Source of the DNA: Aporhodopirellula sallentina SM41
Lineage (GTDB): Bacteria > Planctomycetota > Planctomycetia > Pirellulales > Pirellulaceae
Direction of reading: 5' to 3'
Assembly: GCF_000346505.1 (NCBI RefSeq)
Contig: NZ_ANOH01000132.1
Location: 1-39,484, forward strand
Length of the DNA stretch: 39,484 nt
The translations under genes were made by a program, and so were the position numbers. The notes under the pieces are model-generated. The model worked only from the letters and a program-made list of their open reading frames with translations. It was not told the origin of the DNA and did no database searches. Below are positions 9,020 to 16,943 of this stretch, in pieces. Position 1 is the stretch's first letter, and every line of letters starts with the position of its first letter.

Positions 9020-11635
9020 TTAAGGCTGGGCAATGACGCGTAGTGTATCGAGGCTTCCTGATCCGTCGGTATCAACAAACTCGAAGCTCCAAACATCGGT
9101 GTTCACTTCGGGGCCAAACTGCAGCCCCTCATCGATGAGCTCGCCATCCCAATGCATGACGTCCCATTCACCGGCGATCGAGTTGTCGACAAAGCCGAGG
9201 TCGATCAACGCGCCGTTTGCGAACCTCACGTCCACACCCTCACCTTCGGCCTCGCCGCCAATGTTGATCCTCGTTAATCCGCTTTCACCGACTCGCACCT
9301 TCAAAGTGCTGCCTGCATTCTGATGCCAAAAGCCGGCACCGTCTTTGTAGGTGCCGATCTCAATGGCAGACGCGTTGTCGCCAATCACAGAGAAGACGCC
9401 ACGTCCCTCATCGCGTCCCAAACTGACGCCTCGCCGTGTCATCAGTTCGCCGCCGCTAATCTCGAAAGTGCCGTCTCCATAGAGCGGCCCGACGTCCAAA
9501 CTGCACTTCGTCAAGTTGTTTGCACGCGACAGCAGGAGGTTGCCCCCTGTCATGCGATAAAGGCCGTGCGAAGAGGGATCAAGCCCGATCTGCAACGAGT
9601 TCAGGTTCACCTCGCCGGCATGTTGCCACACCTCGCCGACTCCTCCTGCGACACCCACACGTGTATGCCGGTCGGGATTTTTTGTCGCTAGTATCTTTCC
9701 ACCCGAAATTTCCAACGATCCAAGCCGCCCCGTTCCCGATCCAAGAATAACGCGATTGAGATCCTCTGTACTTCCACTGTTGAAAACAACATTCTCTTGA
9801 TCGGGAATATCGAGATAAACGTCGTCGCCTCGGACCGGCAGAATTTGGGCAGACCAGTTTTCGGGATTTCCCCACTCGTTGCTTTCTGCGCCACTCCAAT
9901 ACGCTGACTTCAAATCGTGGAACGCCTGTATTTCTTGATCGCTAAAGACGCGATCGAACATCACGAACTCATCCATGCGGCCATTGAAATTGCGTACCGG
10001 CGAGGAAAGGCTGAAACCTTCACGAGGAGTCCAATTCCCGAGCTCCAAACGCCCCGTCGATAGAAACGATGAATCGACCGAGGTTCGGGTGAAGTCGCGA
10101 CTCACCAATTTGCCGTCAATGTATTGGCTGCAAATTCGTTCTTTGCCATCCCATACGAATGCCAACTGCATCCAAGTTCCTAAACGCTGTGGGCCGATGA
10201 TCGCATCACTGAGGAAACTGTCCATCGAGTTCCACTGCGAATCGAGACGCCGACCGAGATTCAAACGCCCCATCGAGTTGTCGAGTCTGTTCTGAGAGAT
10301 CTGCCACTGCAACTCGCCCTCGATCGCATCACCCGACATCAACAACGAGCTATACGCGCGGTCCATCGCCCCCAAGCGAACCGAAGTAATGCATGTCAAC
10401 GATTCATGTTTTCCATCGACCGAAAACAGCACACGATCCGATGCATTCTTAAAATCCAATGCTCGCTTGCCACGCCAACGACCATCGGTCCAGTCGCAAC
10501 CGACAACCACTCCGTGTTCACCCGCATCGGCACTTTTCGAGTGGTTCGGCACGATGGTGTCACGATACCGCGACCGGACGGCTCGCGATTTTTCGAAATC
10601 GAAATAAACCAGGCATGACGGATCATCCACAATCGCATCGCGTCTTTGCCGCCACGCTTGCCGCATCTCGAGCGCCGCACTCTTCGTTCGCGAGTCGATC
10701 TCAGCGCTCGAAGGAAACGCGTCCGATGCAGAACGTATGTCATTGAACATGCCGTCACTGGCGATACGAATCGCCTCGCCTTCACGAACCTCTCTCATCG
10801 GAGAATCGGAAACCGGCGAGGTCAACTCGACGAGCCCGTCGATAACATGCACTTCGGCTTTCTCGTCACCTTTGACATCCATTGCAAAGGCGGTTCCTCG
10901 GTCAACAACCTGCACGAGCGGCGTGTGTACTAGGAAACCTTCCGCTGGCGGTGGCACCTCAACGCTCAAACGACCTTCCTGGCACCTTACCTCCATATCG
11001 CTCACAATTTCCAAATCGGCAGGACCTTCGAGCAGGATCAGTGCACCGCGGTTCGTCTGGATCTCGATCAGGCCATTGTCAAATTGGATTCTTCGCGCCT
11101 TCATCGGCTCGCCGACAACGGGCGCATCGATCGGGTTTTGCCATTCGACACCAACGGCTTTTCGCAACACCGCGACCCATGCATCGCGTTGCTTGACCAG
11201 CGTCCCCTCAACGCCATAAGGCTCACGCCCCATATCGCTGGCAACGTTGGCAACTCGAAACCGTTCCAGGTCACCATCGACTTCGTGCAGCACCCACTGC
11301 CCGATCATCACCAGCATCAAGCTCGCCGCTAACCCGGCGACGAGCCATCGGAACAAAGGCCGATGGAATGAGGCGGCAGCGTCGTCGCGAGCAACCGGGC
11401 CCGCCGCACGCACGATGTCCTCCGAAGCGGTGTCATCTACGGACACGACATCTTCCACACCCCAACCTTCCTGCCCCTGCTGACGCAGGTGCGCATTCAA
11501 CTGAGCCCGCTCCCAAAACAACGAGCGGGCCAGCGACGAAGCGAGCAGCATTTCTTCTAGCTCGTGTTTTGTATCTGCATCGAGACCTTCATCGAAGTAA
11601 AGATCCAACAGTCGCGACAAACGATCAATATCCAT
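9020..11635 (-). CDS. FecR-domain membrane protein with LamG domain and C-terminal beta-repeat region
   Basis: An 871-aa protein. The start at the ATG at 11635 leaves four bases after the sigma-factor stop, typical of coupled ECF/FecR pairs; a frame to 11671 would overlap that gene. Residues 1-60 resemble an anti-sigma-type N-terminal helix bundle (DIDRLSRLLDLYFDEGLD). One membrane helix lies at about 95-115. A FecR domain follows (about 180-290, including EGPADLEIVS, GRLSVEVP and VDRGTAFAMDV). A LamG/concanavalin-like domain spans about 330-585 (for example NFNGRMDEFVMFDRVFSDQEI). The final ~280 residues are Gly-rich with LEISGG-like repeats, as in beta-helix or autotransporter-adjacent domains. 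The protein likely senses or binds a surface or extracellular ligand and controls the adjacent sigma factor; this is inferred from domain order and coupling. Confidence 0.85.
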   Translation of the reverse strand: MDIDRLSRLLDLYFDEGLDADTKHELEEMLLASSLARSLFWERAQLNAHLRQQGQEGWGVEDVVSVDDTASEDIVRAAGPVARDDAAASFHRPLFRWLVAGLAASLMLVMIGQWVLHEVDGDLERFRVANVASDMGREPYGVEGTLVKQRDAWVAVLRKAVGVEWQNPIDAPVVGEPMKARRIQFDNGLIEIQTNRGALILLEGPADLEIVSDMEVRCQEGRLSVEVPPPAEGFLVHTPLVQVVDRGTAFAMDVKGDEKAEVHVIDGLVELTSPVSDSPMREVREGEAIRIASDGMFNDIRSASDAFPSSAEIDSRTKSAALEMRQAWRQRRDAIVDDPSCLVYFDFEKSRAVRSRYRDTIVPNHSKSADAGEHGVVVGCDWTDGRWRGKRALDFKNASDRVLFSVDGKHESLTCITSVRLGAMDRAYSSLLMSGDAIEGELQWQISQNRLDNSMGRLNLGRRLDSQWNSMDSFLSDAIIGPQRLGTWMQLAFVWDGKERICSQYIDGKLVSRDFTRTSVDSSFLSTGRLELGNWTPREGFSLSSPVRNFNGRMDEFVMFDRVFSDQEIQAFHDLKSAYWSGAESNEWGNPENWSAQILPVRGDDVYLDIPDQENVVFNSGSTEDLNRVILGSGTGRLGSLEISGGKILATKNPDRHTRVGVAGGVGEVWQHAGEVNLNSLQIGLDPSSHGLYRMTGGNLLLSRANNLTKCSLDVGPLYGDGTFEISGGELMTRRGVSLGRDEGRGVFSVIGDNASAIEIGTYKDGAGFWHQNAGSTLKVRVGESGLTRINIGGEAEGEGVDVRFANGALIDLGFVDNSIAGEWDVMHWDGELIDEGLQFGPEVNTDVWSFEFVDTDGSGSLDTLRVIAQP

Positions 11636-11639
11636 CGTC

Positions 11640-12218
11640 TTAACCCACCACCTTGAGATGACTATTGACACATTTCTGCAACGCCGTCCTGGCTCGCGAC
11701 AACACCACGTAGACCGAATCCGTTGACCACCCTAACAACTTCGCGATTTCACCCGCACTGTGAGCTCGCGAGTAACGCAACTCGACCGCCTTCCGAGTGT
11801 GCGGCGACAAACTGTCCATGCAACATTTCAATGCCGCCATGCGAGCCTCTTCATCATCCGATGGCGCCGGCTCATGCGAAACGCACACCGCTTCGATGAC
11901 TTCGGGCGACAGCATCAAGGATTTGCTGTGCTTTCGATTGCACTCTTCGAGCACCTTGTAGCGAGCAATCGTGCACGCCCATGCCACGAAGTTGGAATCA
12001 CGCTCGTAGTCATCCGCTTTTGCCGAAACGGTCAAAAACGTCTCCTGCATCACGTCATCGGCGCGACTCATGTTGGGTAGCAGGCTGAGAATAAACCCAC
12101 GGATCCGCGGCGAATGCAGCACAAAAAGTGCATTGACGTGGTCACGGTGGGATTGGGTGCAAGACTCCAAACCATTGACTCCAATTTGCCGACAAAACGC
12201 GAGAACAACACCGCCCAA
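11640..12218 (-). CDS. ECF-family RNA polymerase sigma factor (planctomycete type)
   Basis: A 192-aa ECF sigma factor with the two expected regions. Region 2 is at about 30-100 (HVNALFVLHSPRIRGFILSLLP, then DDVMQETFLTVSAKAD and FVAWACTIARYKVLE). Region 4 is at about 128-185 (MDSLSPHTRKAVELRYSR, AGEIAKLLGWSTDSVYVVLSRARTAL, a helix-turn-helix that reads the -35 box). The frame opens with TTG at 12218; no ATG precedes the conserved start of region 2, and another TTG at 12170 would remove 16 residues. It is the first gene of a two-gene operon with the FecR/LamG membrane protein, which is probably its regulator. It is divergent from the first DUF1559 gene. Confidence 0.93.
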   Translation of the reverse strand: MGGVVLAFCRQIGVNGLESCTQSHRDHVNALFVLHSPRIRGFILSLLPNMSRADDVMQETFLTVSAKADDYERDSNFVAWACTIARYKVLEECNRKHSKSLMLSPEVIEAVCVSHEPAPSDDEEARMAALKCCMDSLSPHTRKAVELRYSRAHSAGEIAKLLGWSTDSVYVVLSRARTALQKCVNSHLKVVG

Positions 12219-12489
12219 TATTACACGGGCGAAACACCTACGACGTGCCTCTGTTCAATGCAGAAAGAGCGCAAATTCTAAACATAAAAACCCAGTTTAT
12301 CAGGCGAGGAAACACCATAGCCCGAGTTGAGTGCCCATGCCCCCCGCCACAGAGAAAAAAAGCAATCCTCCCAAAAACTTGTTAAGAACCGCAGGGCCCG
12401 CTCCATAGACCAACAGCTGTGGACCTTCCCCTATGAGCCGACGACGGCCGCCTCCACGGCATAACCATCATTCTTTGGAGAAATTACCC

Positions 12490-13728
12490 ATGAATTCACA
12501 ACAGAAAAAGACGGGTTTCACGCTCGTCGAGCTTCTCGTTGTCATCGCGATCATCGGTGTCTTGGTCGGCCTGTTGCTGCCCGCCGTTCAGGCAGCACGC
12601 GAAGCCGCTCGCCGCATGAGCTGCAGCAACAACTTCAAACAGCTCGGTCTTGCGATGCACAACTACCACAGTGCATTCCAACGCATCTCGCCATTCCAAA
12701 CCGGAACGTTCGAGGTCCAAGGTGTAGCTGGTCACTCAGTCGCCCCAACTGGCAATAACCAGTACAACCTCAGCCACCTTCCAGGCTTGTTGCCGTTCAT
12801 GGAACAGCAAGCGTTATGGGAGCAAATCTCAAACCCGTGGCAAACCAGCGGCGGCATCATCCAGGCGATGGGCCCAACGCCAGACATGGACTTGGTCGCT
12901 CACAGCAACATCGGCAACTACGACCCATGGCTAACAAATATCCCAACCTTGCGATGCCCTAGCGATCCAGGCGTTGGACTCCCCGGCCAAGGTCGAACGA
13001 ACTACGCCGCAAACCTCGGCGATTCATACATGTTCGCAAACGGCTCTGACGGCTACCGCAACTGGGGCGATGTCTACAGCAACGGACGGGCCGAACAGAT
13101 CGATCGCTGCTCCCGCGGCTTCTTCGTACCTCGCGTCAAAGGCAAACGCTTTCGCGATGTCCTTGACGGCCTCGCAAACACCATCTGCATGGGCGAAATC
13201 GTCACTGATGTCGGGGACAACGACAAACGCACCCAAGGTGTTGGCCTCGACGCGGGCCCAACCTCGCGAAACCTTGGCAACAACCTCACCGCCCCTGGTT
13301 CGTTCCTGACCTGCCGCGACGGAATTGACGCCACCCGGCCTCAGTTCTGGGATCCGAGCAACCTAGCTAGCGGAACCGGCCTCCGAGGCGGAAGCGAAGA
13401 CCAACGTGGACTTCGATGGGCAAGCGGACGGCCAATGCAAACCGCATTCTTCACAATCCTCCCACCTAACTCGGAAATCTGCCTCTCCAAAGACCATCGT
13501 GGAACAGGCGTGCTTCCTGCCGGGAGCCGACACCAAGGTGGCTGCCATGTCCTGATGGGCGACGGAGCAGTGAAGTTCATCACTGATTCGATCGAAGCTG
13601 GCAACCAGAACAGTGCAGTTGTTGCCTGGCCTGGCACCGGATTGGACTACGGAGTGAAGAGCCCATTTGGACTCTGGGGCTCCCTGGGCACTCGGGCTGC
13701 TAAAGAAGTGATCAGCGAAGAACTCTAG
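12490..13728 (+). CDS. DUF1559 pseudopilin-like protein, copy 1
   Basis: A 412-aa planctomycete DUF1559 protein with a type IV pilin-like leader. The ATG at 12490 is chosen because GGAG at 12477-12480 lies nine bases ahead and because the leader [22 protein letters not shown] then sits at the very N-terminus; prepilin peptidase would cut before Phe. After the hydrophobic helix comes the hallmark [17 protein letters not shown], then a large soluble domain with [28 protein letters not shown] and, near the end, [16 protein letters not shown]. Function is unknown in the family; surface or cell-wall-associated structures are suspected. It is a close paralogue of the gene at 14886-16133, and both are followed by a hairpin and a tiny lipoprotein gene. 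Confidence 0.92.
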   Translation: MNSQQKKTGFTLVELLVVIAIIGVLVGLLLPAVQAAREAARRMSCSNNFKQLGLAMHNYHSAFQRISPFQTGTFEVQGVAGHSVAPTGNNQYNLSHLPGLLPFMEQQALWEQISNPWQTSGGIIQAMGPTPDMDLVAHSNIGNYDPWLTNIPTLRCPSDPGVGLPGQGRTNYAANLGDSYMFANGSDGYRNWGDVYSNGRAEQIDRCSRGFFVPRVKGKRFRDVLDGLANTICMGEIVTDVGDNDKRTQGVGLDAGPTSRNLGNNLTAPGSFLTCRDGIDATRPQFWDPSNLASGTGLRGGSEDQRGLRWASGRPMQTAFFTILPPNSEICLSKDHRGTGVLPAGSRHQGGCHVLMGDGAVKFITDSIEAGNQNSAVVAWPGTGLDYGVKSPFGLWGSLGTRAAKEVISEEL

Positions 13729-13786
13729 GAAGTTCGACAGCGCCAATCGCCCTCAGAAACTCTGTAGTTTCGCTGCTTCAAATTCC

Positions 13787-13816
13787 GCTGTCTCGGAGCA
13801 TCGACTCCGAGGCAGC
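13787..13816 (+). promoter_or_regulatory. Intercistronic hairpin between DUF1559 copy 1 and its lipoprotein
   Basis: The 12-bp stem pairs 13787-13798 with 13805-13816, contains one G-U pair and has a 6-base loop. No T-run follows, so it is not a typical terminator. It could attenuate, process or stabilise the two-gene message. A hairpin of the same design lies at the same place in the second unit (16182-16218). Confidence 0.6.
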
Positions 13817-13857
13817 CTCCCCCATCTCACATCACTCACCCCCCACATTGTTTCATC

Positions 13858-14094
13858 ATGAAATCATCCATCACCAAACTTGCTATCGCCGCATCATTGT
13901 GTCTGACAGCAACCACATTGCCCGGCTGCGGCAACGGTGACCCGTCGGCACCATCACCTGACGCGGTAACGAACTTCCTTGACAACAACCCTGAGCTGAT
14001 TGAAGAATCAAAACGCCGGGCAGAAGAAGAAGCCGCTGAAGCAGAACGGGCCACCAAACGCTCCTCCTCTGACGACATGGCACCGCCACTTTAA
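13858..14094 (+). CDS. Small lipoprotein paired with DUF1559 copy 1, 78 aa
   Basis: A short secreted lipoprotein. Residues 1-24 are a lipoprotein signal (KSSITKLAIAASLCLTATTLPGC) with Cys24 as the lipidation site. A Gly/Ser/Pro spacer follows, then a conserved segment DAVTNFLDNNPELIEE, and a charged tail (Glu/Ala/Arg-rich helix, then Ser/Asp). The protein at 16295-16483 shares the plan and the segment (EIQNFVDENPDIVAE), so the two are paralogues, which supports both as real genes. It begins 129 bases after the DUF1559 stop, on the far side of a hairpin. No ribosome site is evident. A partner or anchor role for the pseudopilin is inferred from pairing only. Confidence 0.78.
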   Translation: MKSSITKLAIAASLCLTATTLPGCGNGDPSAPSPDAVTNFLDNNPELIEESKRRAEEEAAEAERATKRSSSDDMAPPL

Positions 14095-14198
14095 GCAACA
14101 CGCCTCGGTTCGCCTCACGATGACGCTGACTGAGAGTCATCAATAAGACAAACGTTAGCGTGGCCCGACGATGGCCGCCGCACCAAAATGAACGGAGC

Positions 14199-14225
14199 AG
14201 GATCGACAACGCCTCTGTCGATCCT
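14199..14225 (+). terminator. Perfect 10-bp hairpin downstream of lipoprotein 1
   Basis: AGGATCGACA (14199-14208) pairs perfectly with TGTCGATCCT (14216-14225) around a 7-base loop, about 105 bases after the lipoprotein stop. No U-tract follows, so it may end the first unit's transcript weakly or protect its 3' end. Confidence 0.45.
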
Positions 14226-14885
14226 ATCCGAACACCTCACCAATTGCCCAACCCCGGGACCTTCGCCCTGGCTAATCCGTACCAATGGTGGCTAAGGCAG
14301 ACCGAAGCGGCGCTCTCGACAGGCTCTCAATTGCCGTGAAGACGGTAGAGCCTAGCCGTCGCCCCAATTCAACCGGGACGACACGTCGCCTTTTCGGCTT
14401 CCGCCCGACGGCATGGGTAATCGCAACCGTTGGCCCCATCCAGCCGACCGCCGCCGTCGCCCCACACCGGAACGCCCTGACAATAGAGCGATCCGATTTA
14501 TTCTGCTAAACAACAGCTGCGTCGCGCCTTCCTGCGCCCAACTGCATGGCGATCAACTGCGCTGCGCACGCGGCCTCTTTTCTCTTCTTAGCAGTCTCCC
14601 CCCACTTGCGATTCCAGCCATGGCAGTATGCCGATGCGTTACGGATCAAACACCACACCGCCACACGGCGGCGACGCCCCGCAAACAACCTGGCCCCACC
14701 CGGTTGCTGCCCAACCCGGCGACAGACAAAAAGTTTCGCTCAATCAAGCTTTTCCTCGAAAGAAAATTGTTTTTTATGTTTAGATAAGACAACTCGCCTC
14801 CATAAAACGACAGATAACGGGGTAGCAGGCCCCATTCATAGGCGCCGAGCTGAAATGATTGCTATTTTCTCGAGAGGTTAAAGAA
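14226..14885. other. Long intergenic region between the two DUF1559 units, no gene seen
   Basis: About 660 bases. No frame here has recognisable protein features. The last 150 bases are AT-rich and probably hold the promoter of DUF1559 copy 2. The 14-mer at 14771-14784 (TTTTTATGTTTAGA) also occurs, on the minus strand, at 12290-12277 upstream of the ECF sigma factor. Confidence 0.5.
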
Positions 14886-16133
14886 ATGGTCCGGAAACAA
14901 AAAAGACTCGGGTTCACACTTGTCGAACTGCTGGTCGTGATCGCCATCATCGGCGTTTTGGTGGGGCTGTTGCTGCCCGCCGTCCAAGCGGCTCGCGAGG
15001 CGGCTCGCAGAATGAGTTGCAGTAATAACTTCAAACAGATTGGGCTGGCAGTTCATAACTACCACTCCGCATTCAAATTGATCCCGCCGTACATGACGGG
15101 CACAATCGACAACGGCGGAAACCCTCGCACAGCACCGACGGCGAACAACCTGCTAAGCCTCAGCCACCTTCCCGGCCTCACGCCTTTCTTCGAGCAGCAA
15201 GCGATCTGGGAACAAATTTCGAACCCGTGGCAAACCTCCGGTGGCGGAATCATTCAAGCGTTCGGGCCATACCCCGATTTGAGCCTCTCCGACCAAGCAA
15301 ACATCGGCGGCTACGATCCATGGATGACTAATATCCCAACGCTGCGTTGCCCGAGCGACCCAGGACAGGGCCTCCCTTCCCAAGGACGCACCAACTATGC
15401 CGCCAGCCTCGGAGACTCTTTCCTCCGGTCCGACGGCAGTTTCTACGACCGCCAAGGTAACGTTGCCAAGAACAAGGGCATTGAACGAGTCGACTGGCTG
15501 ACCGCGGCCCGATCCGCTCAACGTGGTTTCTTCGTTCCACGAATCAAAGGCATGGCCTTCCGCGATGTGCTGGACGGCCTTTCGAACACCATCTGCATGG
15601 GCGAAATCATCACCGACCTCGGTGACAATGACATCCGATCGCAAGCGGCAGGAGACTCCGCAGGCCCGGCATCGCGCCGCAGCGGTGCCAACATGCTCAA
15701 TGGTGGACACGTCAAATGTAAAGCGCTCATCGATCCCGAGCGTCCACAATTCTGGAACTTCTCGCTCGTCAGCGGCACCGTCAAAAGCCTCGCTGGTGCG
15801 GAAAACGGCCGGGGTGGCAAATGGGCGATGGCTCATGGATTGTACACCACGTTCCAAACCATCTTTCCACCCAACAGCGAAATCTGCCTTTCCCGCGACC
15901 GTAGCGGCAGCGGATTGCTTCCCGCAGCGAGTCGTCACCAAGGCGGATGCCATGTCCTGATGGGCGATGGGGCTGTCAAATTCATCACCGATTCGATTGA
16001 TGCAGGTAGGTCACAAGATCCATCCGCTCGAGTTGTTGGAAACGGCACACCAAACGGTGCCGAAAGCCCATTCGGCCTTTGGGGAGCATTGGGAACTCGT
16101 GCCAGCCGCGAGGTGATCGAAGAAGAACTGTAA
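14886..16133 (+). CDS. DUF1559 pseudopilin-like protein, copy 2
   Basis: A 415-aa DUF1559 protein. The ATG at 14886 is preceded by AGAGG at 14873-14877 (eight-base spacing) and places the pilin-like leader [21 protein letters not shown] at the N-terminus. It shares with copy 1 the [17 protein letters not shown] block, the [12 protein letters not shown] motif, [32 protein letters not shown] and a nearly identical C-terminus ([13 protein letters not shown]). Differences cluster in the middle (about 190-300), where copy 2 has a few extra residues. The pattern indicates a tandem duplication that has since diverged. Role as for copy 1: an exported, probably fibre-like or surface protein of unknown function. 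Confidence 0.92.
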   Translation: MVRKQKRLGFTLVELLVVIAIIGVLVGLLLPAVQAAREAARRMSCSNNFKQIGLAVHNYHSAFKLIPPYMTGTIDNGGNPRTAPTANNLLSLSHLPGLTPFFEQQAIWEQISNPWQTSGGGIIQAFGPYPDLSLSDQANIGGYDPWMTNIPTLRCPSDPGQGLPSQGRTNYAASLGDSFLRSDGSFYDRQGNVAKNKGIERVDWLTAARSAQRGFFVPRIKGMAFRDVLDGLSNTICMGEIITDLGDNDIRSQAAGDSAGPASRRSGANMLNGGHVKCKALIDPERPQFWNFSLVSGTVKSLAGAENGRGGKWAMAHGLYTTFQTIFPPNSEICLSRDRSGSGLLPAASRHQGGCHVLMGDGAVKFITDSIDAGRSQDPSARVVGNGTPNGAESPFGLWGALGTRASREVIEEEL

Positions 16134-16181
16134 GCCTCTCCACAGGTCAGCAGATCGCCTACTCGCAACGGCGGACTCTCC

Positions 16182-16218
16182 CCGGTGGTATCCTTGATAA
16201 ATAGAAGGATGCCACCGG
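16182..16218 (+). promoter_or_regulatory. Intercistronic hairpin between DUF1559 copy 2 and its lipoprotein
   Basis: The 14-bp stem pairs 16182-16195 with 16205-16218, with one G-U pair and an AT-rich 9-base loop. A second, smaller stem (16249-16255 with 16264-16270) follows. No T-run follows either. Its place and strength match the hairpin of unit 1, though the sequences differ. Confidence 0.62.
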
Positions 16219-16294
16219 CAGACCAACCATCTCAGTTGAATCGTCCCCAAGGCCGAGGACTCGCGGCCTTCCCCATGAAAGGAATGAACTAAGC

Positions 16295-16483
16295 ATGTCA
16301 CGTTTTTCAATCGCATTCGCCGCCGCTGTTTGCTTGTCTAGCATGAGTATCGTCGGCTGCGGCGACAGCGGCCCTACAGCTCCCACCGGAGATGAAATTC
16401 AGAACTTCGTCGACGAGAATCCAGATATCGTCGCCGAAACGGAGCGTTATGAGGCAGACCCGTTCGACGAATCAACAGAGTGA
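16295..16483 (+). CDS. Small lipoprotein paired with DUF1559 copy 2, 62 aa
   Basis: The lipoprotein signal MSRFSIAFAAAVCLSSMSIVGC gives lipidation at Cys22. The mature part starts GDSGPTAPTGDEI and contains NFVDENPDIVAE, clearly related to NFLDNNPELIEE of the protein at 13858-14094. The tail is shorter and acidic. AAAGGA (16278-16283) lies upstream of the ATG with 11-base spacing. It follows the DUF1559 gene by 161 bases across two hairpins and ends just before a strong terminator, so the pair forms a closed two-gene unit. Confidence 0.8.
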   Translation: MSRFSIAFAAAVCLSSMSIVGCGDSGPTAPTGDEIQNFVDENPDIVAETERYEADPFDESTE

Positions 16484-16527
16484 AAACGCTTCATCAATCA
16501 ATTCGTTTTCTTGCGTAAAACTCCAAC

Positions 16528-16560
16528 CGGGACAGGCCATGTTGCCTGATCCCGTTTTTT
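16528..16560 (+). terminator. Rho-independent terminator after lipoprotein 2
   Basis: A GC-rich stem (16528-16537 with 16544-16554, one bulged base) is followed directly by six T residues (16555-16560). It ends the DUF1559-lipoprotein unit 45 bases after the stop codon. Confidence 0.85.
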
Positions 16561-16783
16561 GTTTCCTGACAACGGAGTACCCAACAAACCGAGTGCAAAA
16601 CAACCAGCGACTGTATAGACTAAAACCGCATCCATCGGCCTTCGTCTTGGTTCACACCAGACAACGAGGAATCTCAGACACAGCCGGCTCATCATTTCGG
16701 CCGAACTCTCTGTTCTCTGCTACGCAGCCATATTCTGATTCTTCCATCAGCCGTTTGCTAAAATTTGCTCGATCTCAGACATA

Positions 16784-16893
16784 GAACCTATCTGAAAACC
16801 TCGATAAACCAATTAGCCGGCGGACCTTCGCACCGGCTGTTTGATGGAAACCGTGGCGAACGCCGATCGGCTGATGAGTTTTCCGATAGGTTC
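16784..16893. repeat. MITE-like element with 16-bp near-perfect terminal inverted repeats
   Basis: GAACCTATCTGAAAAC (16784-16799) and GTTTTCCGATAGGTTC (16878-16893) are inverted copies with one mismatch, 78 bases apart. A smaller GCCGG/CCGGC stem lies inside. ATA flanks both ends and may be a 3-bp target duplication. The ends resemble those of IS5-type elements by memory only; there is no transposase. It occupies the 460-base gap (16484-16943) upstream of the alginate-lyase-family gene, 50 bases before its start. Confidence 0.5.
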
Positions 16894-16943
16894 ATAGCAA
16901 TAACGCAACTCAATACGCGAAACGCAATCCCCGCTGATAAACA

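Noticed and set aside
15153-15953. 266-codon open frame on the minus strand opposite DUF1559 copy 2
   Set aside because: The same reasons; the plus-strand gene is a clear DUF1559 protein.
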